Below are positions 1 through 6,038 of a stretch of DNA of 17,579 nt, piece by piece. The stretch covers positions 1-17,579 of the forward strand of contig JAEDLN010000020.1 in NCBI GenBank assembly GCA_016295275.1, given 5' to 3'. Positions within the stretch are counted from its first letter, which is position 1. Each line of letters opens with the position of its first letter. Position numbers and translations under genes: made by a program. The notes under the pieces were generated by a model. It made no database searches, had not been told where the DNA came from, and was given only the letters and a program-made list of their open reading frames with translations. The stretch comes from Kiritimatiellia bacterium (GTDB taxonomy: Bacteria > Verrucomicrobiota > Kiritimatiellia > RFP12 > UBA3636).

Positions 1-6
1 CCCCCA

Positions 7-24
7 CCCGTGGCGTGCCACGGG
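7..24. repeat. Perfect 8-bp inverted repeat (palindromic hairpin) at the window edge
   Basis: CCCGTGGC at 7-14 and GCCACGGG at 17-24 are exact reverse complements separated by GT. The surrounding bases 1-45 are very C-rich and unlike coding DNA. No T-tract follows, so it is not an obvious terminator. It may be one copy of a dispersed intergenic hairpin repeat; a second, different hairpin lies at the other edge of the window. The palindrome is seen directly; its role is unknown. Confidence 0.6.
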
Positions 25-55
25 ACCCCTCGCGCCGCCCCCCCATATTTTCATA

Positions 56-84
56 TTGACAATCAAATGCCTCTGTGCGAAACT
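56..84 (+). promoter_or_regulatory. Candidate sigma-70-type promoter of the lipoprotein gene
   Basis: A consensus -35 TTGACA is at 56-61. Seventeen bases later GAAACT (79-84) is a weak -10, matching the consensus at 3 of 6 positions. Only seven bases separate this -10 from the chosen ATG at 92, so a transcript would be almost leaderless. The -35 is convincing; the -10 is not. Confidence 0.4.
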
Positions 85-91
85 CAATGGT

Positions 92-562
92 ATGAAAACA
101 AATACCCTTCTCGCATCCGTTCTCGCATTTTCTCTCTTTGTCATTTCCGGCTGCCAATCCGATATATCCGGCAGCACATACTCCGTTTCCTCCGCCCGTC
201 AGCAAATGAGCATCACGTATGGCACCATCACCGCCATGCAGGATGTCAAGGTTGAAGGCGAATCCGGTGTCATCGGATCGATTGCCGGCGGCATCCTCGG
301 CGGCGTCCTCGGCAATACCGTTGGCGGTGGACGCGGCCGCAATGTCGCTACGGCAGCCGGAGCACTCGCCGGCGCCGCCGCCGGCGCCGCTATCGAAAAA
401 AGCGCCAAAACCCAGACCGCAACCCAGTTCGATGTCAAACTCGACAACGGCAATTCCATGTCAATCGTCCAGTCCATGGGCAAAGACTACTTCCAGGTCG
501 GTCAGCGCGTTGCCGTCTATACGGAACGCAACGGAACGACCCGTATCCGCCCCGCCAACTGA
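92..562 (+). CDS. Glycine-zipper outer-membrane lipoprotein (SlyB / 17-kDa antigen-like)
   Basis: This encodes a 156-residue lipoprotein. Residues 1-20 form a lipoprotein signal peptide with the lipobox VISGC, so Cys21 would be lipidated and the mature protein anchored in a membrane. Residues 59-101 are a Gly/Ala-rich stretch with GxxxG-type spacing (SIAGGILGGVLGNTVGG and AGALAGAAAGAA), typical of glycine-zipper 2TM domains of the Rickettsia 17-kDa antigen/SlyB/Pcp group. The C-terminal 50 residues are a small beta-rich domain resembling the tail of SlyB-like proteins. An in-frame ATG at 56 would place 12 residues before the signal peptide, so I prefer 92. There is no clear Shine-Dalgarno. 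The gene stands alone and ends at a strong terminator. The molecular role is unknown; such proteins are usually linked to envelope integrity. Confidence 0.8.
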   Translation: MKTNTLLASVLAFSLFVISGCQSDISGSTYSVSSARQQMSITYGTITAMQDVKVEGESGVIGSIAGGILGGVLGNTVGGGRGRNVATAAGALAGAAAGAAIEKSAKTQTATQFDVKLDNGNSMSIVQSMGKDYFQVGQRVAVYTERNGTTRIRPAN

Positions 563-622
563 ATCCCGGCGGATCGTCGATTCCACCCGATTCGAATCGA
601 CTTCCCCGCCCACAAAAAAGAA

Positions 623-665
623 CGCTCGCCCGGACTTCCTCCGGAGCGAGCGCTTTTTTTTTTTG
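623..665 (+). terminator. Rho-independent terminator of the lipoprotein gene
   Basis: CGCTCGC (623-629) pairs with GCGAGCG (646-652). The stem continues as CCGGA (630-634) with TCCGG (640-644), leaving one bulged A and a CTTCC loop. An uninterrupted T-tract follows at 654-665. A short A-run lies before the stem. Confidence 0.9.
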
Positions 666-749
666 CAATGCCACGCCGGCCGCCTTTTTGAATCGAAAAA
701 TCATTCGCGAGCCCCCGCTCTCCAACCCCGCAAAACCATCATTTTTTCC

Positions 750-778
750 TTGTTTCCGAACGCCTCTTTTGGTATGAT
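750..778 (+). promoter_or_regulatory. Candidate promoter of the oadGAB operon
   Basis: TTGTTT (750-755) and TATGAT (773-778) are separated by 17 bases. The -10 matches the consensus at 5 of 6 positions and the -35 at 3 of 6. It lies between the upstream terminator and oadG and would give a leader of about 30 nt containing AAGG before the oadG start. Position and spacing support it; there is no experimental evidence. Confidence 0.5.
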
Positions 779-815
779 TTTAGCCCAAATTCACCGAATC
801 AACAAGGTTTTCGCC

Positions 816-1049
816 ATGGATCCTCTTCTGCAATCCAGTCTCGTCCTGATGCTCGTGGGCATTTCCACCGTTTTTGCCTTCCTTATTCTGCTCAAATTCG
901 TGATTCAGCTCTCTTCGCCGTTTGTGCAGAAGCTCTCGTTCATGATGCCCGATCCGGTTCCGCCCGCGCCGAAAAAGCCCGCCGCAACGAAGTCGGACGC
1001 GGAAATCGCCCTCGCAATCGCCGCCGCCCTCCGCGCCGCCGGCAAATAA
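816..1049 (+). CDS. oadG: Oxaloacetate decarboxylase Na+ pump, gamma subunit (OadG-like)
   Basis: This 77-residue protein has one N-terminal membrane helix (about residues 8-31, with the family-typical pattern MLVGISTVFAFLILL), a Pro/Ala/Lys linker (46-60) and a short C-terminal helix DAEIALAIAAALRA. This is the usual build of OadG and methylmalonyl-CoA decarboxylase delta subunits, which assemble the complex and contact the alpha subunit. The same frame is open far upstream through the lipoprotein gene and terminator, which is a shadow; the ATG at 816 is preceded by AAGG and begins exactly where family similarity starts. It is the first gene of oadG-oadA-oadB, 39 bases before oadA. The small size makes sequence identification alone weak, but gene order makes it firm. 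Confidence 0.88.
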   Translation: MDPLLQSSLVLMLVGISTVFAFLILLKFVIQLSSPFVQKLSFMMPDPVPPAPKKPAATKSDAEIALAIAAALRAAGK

Positions 1050-1088
1050 CCAGTTTTTCCTCTTCATTATACCAATTCGGAGTCGATT

Positions 1089-2924
1089 ATGACCAAAAAG
1101 CAGATCAAAGTCATGTGCACTGCGTTCCGCGACGGTTTCCAGTCCGTCTACGGTGCGCGCGTTTTCTCCAAGGATTTCATGCCGGCCGTCAAGGCAGCCT
1201 ATGATGCCGGTATCCGCTGGTTTGAAGCCGGTGGCGGAGCCCGCTTCCAATCCTGCTACTTCTATTGCCAAGAAGACGCATTCGATGTCATGGATCTCTT
1301 CCGCTCGACCTGTCCGGACGCCGATCTGCAGACGCTCTCCCGCGGCGTGAATATCGTTGCGCTCGACTCCCAGTCGAAGGACGTCATCAAACTCCATGCC
1401 GATATGTTCAAAAAACACGGCATGTCCTCAATCCGCAACTTCGACGCCCTCAATGACGTCGAAAACCTCCGCTGGTCCGGAAAGTGCATCCACGACGCCG
1501 GTCTCAAACACGAGGTCGTCGTCACCATGATGGGCCTGCCCCCGGGAATCGACAACCGCGGTACCCACACCCCCGAATTCTACGCCGATCGCGTTCAGCG
1601 GATCATCGATGCCGGCATCCCGTTTGACCGCCTTTGCTTCAAGGACGCTTCCGGCACCTCCAAGCCCTCTACCGTTCGCGAAACCATCAAGGCCGCCCGC
1701 AAGGTTCTCGAAAAGGCCGGACGCGGCGATACCCACATCCAGTTCCACTCCCACGAAACGGCCGGCAATGGCATCGCTTGCTATCTCGCCGCTCTCGAAG
1801 GCGGCGCCGATGGCCTCGACCTTTCGATGACACCCGTCTCCGGCGGTACTTGCCAGCCCGATATCATCACCATGTGGCACGCCCTCGACGGCGATGACCG
1901 CTTCGAACTCGAAGGCATCGATATCGAAAAGGTCCGTAAGGCGGAAGCCATCTTCCGCGAACAGATGGCCGACTACTTCCTGCCGCCCGAAGCCATGGCC
2001 GTCAACCCCGCCATCGTCTGGTCGCCTTTGCCCGGCGGCGCGCTGACTGCCAATACGCAAATCCTGCGCGACAACAACATGATGGACAAATACGACGACA
2101 TGGTCGCGGAAATGTACGATGCCGTCCGTCTCGGCGGGTTCGGAACCTCCGTTACCCCCGTCTCGCAATTCTATATCCAGCAGGCAATGAACAACGTCAT
2201 GTTCGGCAAGTGGAAGAAAATCGCCCCCGGATATGGCAAAATGGTTCTCGGTTATTTCGGCAAGACGCCCGTCGAACCCGATCCGGAAATCGTCAAGATC
2301 GCCTCCGAACAGCTCGGCCTCGAACCGACGACGCGCCCGGTCATCGATCTGAACGAAGAGGATGCCCAAAAGCCGAATACCAAGAAGGGCTGCGCCGCCG
2401 CTCGGAAACTCCTCGAAGCCGCCGGTCTCCCCACCACCGATGAAAACATCTTCATCGCCGCTTCCTGCGCGGAAAAGGGTATCACCTTCCTCAAGGATCC
2501 CTCCAAGGCCCCGAATGGCGTTCGCAAGAATGTCGCAAAGTCCGACGCCCCCGCCGCAACGGCAGGCGGAAAGGACTTCACCGTCACAATCAACGGTACG
2601 AAGTATGGCGTCTCGCTCGGCGATACGTCCGCAACCGTCAACGGAACCAAGTATGACTTCTCCGTTGCCGCCGGTTTGCAGACCGCAAGCGCACCGAAAG
2701 CCGCCCCCGCCGGTGGCGAGGTCTTCAAAGCCCCGATGCCCGGACTCGTGCTCCACTTCACCGCCTCCGAAGGCGATAAGGTCAACGAGGGGGATGAGGT
2801 AATGGTTCTCGAAGCCATGAAGATGGAAATGCCCATGAAAGCCTCCAAGGCCGGCGTCGTTTCCTTCTCCGTCGCACAGGGCGACAAGGTCGCTTCCGGC
2901 GATCCGCTCTTCAGCATCTCGTAA
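1089..2924 (+). CDS. oadA: Biotin-dependent (oxaloacetate) decarboxylase alpha subunit, carboxyltransferase plus biotinyl domain
   Basis: This 611-residue subunit would move the carboxyl group of oxaloacetate, or a related acid, onto biotin. Residues 5-290 are an HMGL-like TIM barrel. Probable metal ligands are Asp15 in RDGFQS and His220/His222 in QFHSHETAG; Lys185 in FKDASG matches the essential lysine. Residues 295-480 are the conserved carboxylase domain. A linker of about 485-545 leads to a biotinyl domain (545-611), with Lys578 in EAMKMEM as the biotin site. GGAG lies six bases before the ATG. The start motif reads CTAFRDGFQS instead of the common DTxLRDAHQS, which places it in a divergent alpha-subunit branch; substrate specificity is therefore less certain than mechanism. 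There is no biotin carboxylase domain and oadB follows, so decarboxylase is favoured over carboxylase. Confidence 0.9.
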   Translation: MTKKQIKVMCTAFRDGFQSVYGARVFSKDFMPAVKAAYDAGIRWFEAGGGARFQSCYFYCQEDAFDVMDLFRSTCPDADLQTLSRGVNIVALDSQSKDVIKLHADMFKKHGMSSIRNFDALNDVENLRWSGKCIHDAGLKHEVVVTMMGLPPGIDNRGTHTPEFYADRVQRIIDAGIPFDRLCFKDASGTSKPSTVRETIKAARKVLEKAGRGDTHIQFHSHETAGNGIACYLAALEGGADGLDLSMTPVSGGTCQPDIITMWHALDGDDRFELEGIDIEKVRKAEAIFREQMADYFLPPEAMAVNPAIVWSPLPGGALTANTQILRDNNMMDKYDDMVAEMYDAVRLGGFGTSVTPVSQFYIQQAMNNVMFGKWKKIAPGYGKMVLGYFGKTPVEPDPEIVKIASEQLGLEPTTRPVIDLNEEDAQKPNTKKGCAAARKLLEAAGLPTTDENIFIAASCAEKGITFLKDPSKAPNGVRKNVAKSDAPAATAGGKDFTVTINGTKYGVSLGDTSATVNGTKYDFSVAAGLQTASAPKAAPAGGEVFKAPMPGLVLHFTASEGDKVNEGDEVMVLEAMKMEMPMKASKAGVVSFSVAQGDKVASGDPLFSIS

Positions 2925-2949
2925 CAACCAAACAACCATTTCGACTCGC

Positions 2950-4518
2950 ATGAAGAAATTCATTGCCATGCTTGCCGCCGTCCTCATCGGCGGCTCGATG
3001 CAATCCTTTGCACAGGAAGAGCCCGCCGCAGAAGTGCCGCCCGCTACCGTCACGGAAGCGGCCGAAGCCGGACACGCCGAGCTCTCTCCCGCCGAAAAAG
3101 CATCGCTCCCTTCCGTCGCAGCTTGCGGTTATTACGATGAATCCGGCGCCTTGCACAAAATCGAAGCAACCGACGATCAGGAAGCCGGAAACAATCAGAA
3201 TGTCGCCGCTTTGCTCAAAAAGGCAGAGGGAATGTGGCGCGATACGGGAATCGTCGGCTTCTTCCAGAAAGAGGCACCCGCTTACGTCACCAACGGATAC
3301 TTCAACCAACTCGGTCGATGGGTCCCCGGACATGAGGTCAAAATGCTCTTCGGCATGTCCTACGGTACCGGACAGTTCATCATGATCTTCGTCTGCATCC
3401 TGCTGATCTATCTCGCCCTCGTCAAGCGCTTCGAGCCTCTCCTGCTCTTCCCCATCGGCATGGGCGGACTTCTCGCCAATATCCCCTTGGCCGGCGTCAC
3501 GACCCCGGCAATGATGCAAGGCGGTATCATCGCCGCCGACGGCCTCACCATGAACGGCGGCGTCGTCATCCCCGGCGGATTCCTCTCCTATATCTTCCAA
3601 TTCGGAATCGATACCGGAATCTTCCCCATCTTGATCTTCTTCGGGGTCGGTGCCATGACCGATTTCGGCCCGCTCATCGCAAACCCCAAGACGCTCTTGC
3701 TCGGCGCCGCCGCCCAGCTCGGTATCTTCACCGCTTTGCTCGGCGCAATCCTGCTCTCGCTCGCCAATGTCGGTATCTCCTTCTCCCTCAATGAAGCCGC
3801 TTCCATCGGCATCATCGGCGGCGCAGATGGTCCTACCTCGATTTGGCTGACCTCCAAACTCGCCCCCGATTTGCTCGGTCCCATCGCCGTCGCCGCATAC
3901 TCCTATATGGCACTCGTGCCGATCATCCAGCCCCCGCTGATGAAACTCTGCACGACCGAGGCAGAACGCAAAATCCATATGACGACGCCCCGCTCGGTCA
4001 AAAAGATCGAAAAGGTCGTATTCCCCTTGCTCGTCGTCCTCCTCTGCGGTCTTCTCCTGCCTTCCGCCGTTCCGCTGATGGGCGCCCTCATGTTCGGTAA
4101 CCTCGCTCGCGAATCCGGCGTCGTCGATCGCCTCTCCGATACGATGCAAAACGCCCTCTGCAATATCGTGACGATTCTCCTCGGAATCTCCGTCGGTTCG
4201 AAACTCGCCGCCGAAAAATTCGTCACCGGACAAACCTGCGGCATCATGATTCTCGGCGTCGTCGCATTCGCTGTCGGTACCGTCGGCGGTCTCCTGATCG
4301 CCCGCTTCATGAACCTCTTCCTCAAGGAAAAGATCAACCCGCTGATCGGCTCCGCCGGCGTCTCCGCCGTCCCGATGGCCGCCCGCGTCGCCCAAAACGA
4401 AGCCCTCAAGGCCGATCCGACCAACTTCCTTCTCATGAATGCCATGGGACCGAATGTCGCCGGTGTGATCGGCTCGGCCGTTGCAGCCGGTCTGCTCTAC
4501 CGAATGCTCGGCGGCTGA
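2950..4518 (+). CDS. oadB: Na+-translocating decarboxylase beta subunit (OadB) with N-terminal signal peptide extension
   Basis: This 522-residue integral membrane subunit decarboxylates carboxybiotin and couples that to Na+ export. The core from about residue 130 has multiple hydrophobic helices and the family hallmarks: GGADGPTSIW with Asp293, and NPLIGSAGVSAVP with Asn463 and Ser472, matching the Asp203, Asn373 and Ser382 described for Klebsiella OadB with the same Asn-to-Ser spacing. The protein is about 90 residues longer than classical OadB of roughly 430. The extra part is an apparent cleavable signal peptide (residues 1-21, ending SFA before QEE) plus a soluble stretch of about 110 residues. 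It starts 25 bases after oadA; no Shine-Dalgarno is visible. It is the last gene before the terminator. Confidence 0.92.
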   Translation: MKKFIAMLAAVLIGGSMQSFAQEEPAAEVPPATVTEAAEAGHAELSPAEKASLPSVAACGYYDESGALHKIEATDDQEAGNNQNVAALLKKAEGMWRDTGIVGFFQKEAPAYVTNGYFNQLGRWVPGHEVKMLFGMSYGTGQFIMIFVCILLIYLALVKRFEPLLLFPIGMGGLLANIPLAGVTTPAMMQGGIIAADGLTMNGGVVIPGGFLSYIFQFGIDTGIFPILIFFGVGAMTDFGPLIANPKTLLLGAAAQLGIFTALLGAILLSLANVGISFSLNEAASIGIIGGADGPTSIWLTSKLAPDLLGPIAVAAYSYMALVPIIQPPLMKLCTTEAERKIHMTTPRSVKKIEKVVFPLLVVLLCGLLLPSAVPLMGALMFGNLARESGVVDRLSDTMQNALCNIVTILLGISVGSKLAAEKFVTGQTCGIMILGVVAFAVGTVGGLLIARFMNLFLKEKINPLIGSAGVSAVPMAARVAQNEALKADPTNFLLMNAMGPNVAGVIGSAVAAGLLYRMLGG

Positions 4519-4550
4519 TTGCACCCGGTCATCGGACTTTCCCGATTCGC

Positions 4551-4591
4551 AAAAAACAGATGCTCCGCGCGGAGCATCTGTTTTTTTTTTT
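4551..4591 (+). terminator. Strong palindromic terminator of the oad operon
   Basis: CAGATGCTCCGC (4557-4568) is followed directly by its reverse complement GCGGAGCATCTG (4569-4580). A6 precedes the stem and T11 (4581-4591) follows, so the stem can extend through A-T pairs. The symmetry would let it work in both directions, although no convergent gene is present. Confidence 0.93.
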
Positions 4592-4759
4592 CGTTTCCCG
4601 TTTCTCTCGTTTCGAAAGCACGATCCCCCTTTCGTTCCCGTTTTCACATCGCAAAAGCTTGAAAAAACGCGAGAATCTCGGCTGGTTTTCTGGAAAACCC
4701 AGAAAAATCAGGCGCAAATGACTCCGTAAAGCCATATTTTTTTGATTTCATGCAGTTTT
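4592..4759. other. Non-coding spacer upstream of the HU promoter
   Basis: This stretch between the oad terminator and the HU promoter holds no convincing gene. It is AT-richer than the rest of the window. It contains a short imperfect hairpin, GGTTTT/AAAACC at 4684-4699, with no T-tract. I see no recognisable RNA or operator. Confidence 0.5.
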
Positions 4760-4789
4760 TTGTTGCAACATTTCTGTTTTTGGTGTAAT
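4760..4789 (+). promoter_or_regulatory. Candidate promoter of the HU gene
   Basis: TGTAAT (4784-4789) is a 5-of-6 match to the -10 consensus. TTGTTG (4760-4765) lies 18 bases upstream as the -35; TTGCAA at 4763-4768 is an alternative at only 15 bases. The region is AT-rich, as expected for a strongly expressed nucleoid-protein gene. The leader would be about 64 nt, with AAGG seven bases before the ATG. Confidence 0.5.
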
Positions 4790-4859
4790 TCTTCCCTTAT
4801 CCGAAGAAAATATTCTTGTCTGAATGTTGGAATCGGGCCACAACTAACAAGGTTTAACA

Positions 4860-5165
4860 ATGGCTACCAAAACTATCAAGACCAAGGCGGAACTCATCGC
4901 CGCTATCGCCGAAAAGGCCGAAATCACCAAGGCACAGGCTAAAACTGCTATCGAAGAACTCGTTCAGCTCGCCTATGTTGGCGCCAAGAAGGACAAGGAT
5001 GGATTCACAATCCCTGGCCTCGGTAAGATCTCCGTCGTCCAGCGCAAGGCTCGCATGGGCCGCAATCCCAAGACGAAGGAAGCCATCAAGCTCCCCGCTA
5101 AGAAGGCTCTCAAGTTCAAGTTCTGCAAGGCCGCCAAGGACGCCGTTGTCCCCTGCAAGAAGTAA
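4860..5165 (+). CDS. HU-family DNA-binding protein
   Basis: This 101-residue HU/IHF-family protein would bind and bend DNA in the nucleoid. Residues 7-45 make the helical dimerisation part (KAELIAAIAEKAEITKAQAKTAIEELVQLA). Residues 50-70 are the beta strands with the turn IPGLGKISVV. The arm signature is RMGRNPKTKEAIKLPAKKALKF, close to the HU consensus RxGRNPxTG. The closing helix KAAKDAVV is followed by a short Cys/Lys tail. Compared with the classical 90 residues it has about 10 extra, mostly an N-terminal MATKTIKT and a C-terminal PCKK. Two cysteines (FKFCKAA and VPCKK) sit in and after the last helix, uncommon in HU. The gene is monocistronic, with its own promoter, an SD-like AAGG and a terminator. 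I leave the symbol open because HU paralogues cannot be told apart here. Confidence 0.95.
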   Translation: MATKTIKTKAELIAAIAEKAEITKAQAKTAIEELVQLAYVGAKKDKDGFTIPGLGKISVVQRKARMGRNPKTKEAIKLPAKKALKFKFCKAAKDAVVPCKK

Positions 5166-5196
5166 GCTCTCTATTGCTTCTTTTGCGACATCAAAG

Positions 5197-5230
5197 CCGT
5201 CTGAATGCCCTTCAGGCGGTTTTGTTCTTT
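5197..5230 (+). terminator. Rho-independent terminator of the HU gene
   Basis: CCGTCTGAA (5197-5205) pairs with TTCAGGCGG (5211-5219) through nine pairs, one of them G-T, around the loop TGCCC. The T-rich stretch TTTTGTTCTTT follows. The 5' arm together with the preceding G is GCCGTCTGAA, which recurs 74 bases downstream. Confidence 0.8.
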
Positions 5231-5250
5231 CTTGCGTTCCGCGCTCCATC

Positions 5251-5279
5251 TTGACATAATTTTCGCACAGCCGTCTGAA
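5251..5279 (+). promoter_or_regulatory. Possible promoter of the rpe cluster
   Basis: A perfect -35 TTGACA is at 5251-5256. Seventeen bases on, TCTGAA (5274-5279) is a poor -10 with 3 of 6 matches. No better -10 is visible at normal spacing. It lies just after the HU terminator and 75 bases before the rpe start, where a promoter is needed, so I report it with low confidence. Confidence 0.35.
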
Positions 5280-5354
5280 AGGGCCCCGGAAGCCTTCACC
5301 CCTCCGTTTCCTTTTCCGCAACATCGATCGTTTGCTCCGCCCCCACACCCTTTT

Positions 5355-6020
5355 ATGTTCCCCCCTTTTCGAATCCTGCCTTCTCTGCTGGCGGCCGATT
5401 ACGGCTCCCTCGCCTCTGAAATCCTGCGGGCGCAGAACGCCGGCGCAGACGCCATCCATCTCGATATCATGGACGGACATTTCGTCCCCAATATCTCTTT
5501 CGGTCCCGCCGTCGTTTCCCTTGCCGCAAAAACCGCACCGGACTTCCACCGCAATGTCCATCTCATGCTGACACAGCCCAACCGCTATGTCGACGTCTTC
5601 GCAAAGGCCGGTGCCGATACCCTCCAAATCCACGTGGAGGCCCAATGCAATGTCAAAGATACGCTGCGGGCAATCCGTTCCGCGGGTATGCGCGCCGGCC
5701 TTGTCTTGAATCCTCGTACCGAATCGGGCGCCGCTCTCCCCTATATCGAAGAAGGTCTCGTCGATGAACTGCTTTATATGTCGGTCTATCCCGGATTCGG
5801 CGGACAGTCCTTCATGGATACGCCCCTTCCCAATATCCGGTTCCTCAGAGCACGATACCCGGAACTCGAAATCATGATCGACGGCGGCATCAACTGCCAA
5901 ACCCTCCCGCTCGCCGCTCAGGCAGGTTGCAACGCCTTCGTCGCCGGCTCCGCACTCTTCAAACAACCGGATATGCAAGCCGAAATCGCCGCCTACCGCG
6001 ATATTCTCGAACACCTTTGA
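5355..6020 (+). CDS. rpe: Ribulose-phosphate 3-epimerase
   Basis: This 221-residue protein interconverts D-ribulose 5-phosphate and D-xylulose 5-phosphate in the pentose phosphate pathway. It is a (beta/alpha)8 barrel of normal family length. The signature HLDIMDGHFVPNISFGP holds metal ligand His35 and catalytic Asp37; His69 in NVHLML and Asp176 in MIDGGIN complete the metal and acid/base set. SVYPGFGGQSF is the phosphate-binding loop (usually VNPGFGGQ) and FVAGSALF closes the barrel. The frame is open from 5205, but family similarity begins at FRILPSLLAADYG, so the ATG at 5355 is chosen. The upstream leader is pyrimidine-rich with no Shine-Dalgarno. The next gene starts 18 bases after the stop, so the two are probably co-transcribed. 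Confidence 0.96.
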   Translation: MFPPFRILPSLLAADYGSLASEILRAQNAGADAIHLDIMDGHFVPNISFGPAVVSLAAKTAPDFHRNVHLMLTQPNRYVDVFAKAGADTLQIHVEAQCNVKDTLRAIRSAGMRAGLVLNPRTESGAALPYIEEGLVDELLYMSVYPGFGGQSFMDTPLPNIRFLRARYPELEIMIDGGINCQTLPLAAQAGCNAFVAGSALFKQPDMQAEIAAYRDILEHL

Positions 6021-6038
6021 CGCAGGAAAAACGCCCGT

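Noticed and set aside
56..91. Upstream ATG start for the lipoprotein (12 extra residues)
   Set aside because: The extra residues would precede a textbook lipoprotein signal peptide, and the ATG at 62-70 region overlaps the candidate promoter.
563..622. TTCGAATC resembling a tRNA T-loop
   Set aside because: No acceptor stem, anticodon arm or CCA can be folded around it; it is a short self-complementary stretch.
1428..4647. Two long minus-strand frames (541 and 578 residues) opposite oadA and oadB
   Set aside because: Composition is Asp/Glu/Gly-rich nonsense typical of antisense frames in GC-rich genes; the plus-strand genes have complete motifs.
4682..4701. Small hairpin GGTTTT/AAAACC before the HU promoter
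   Set aside because: Short, imperfect at its outer pairs, with no T-run or other context; likely chance in AT-rich DNA.
5196..5279. Evidence of transfer from Neisseria based on the uptake-like 10-mer
   Set aside because: Neighbouring genes show the same codon style as the rest of the window and the second stem arm (TTCAGGCGG) is not an exact inverted uptake sequence; kept only as a curiosity.
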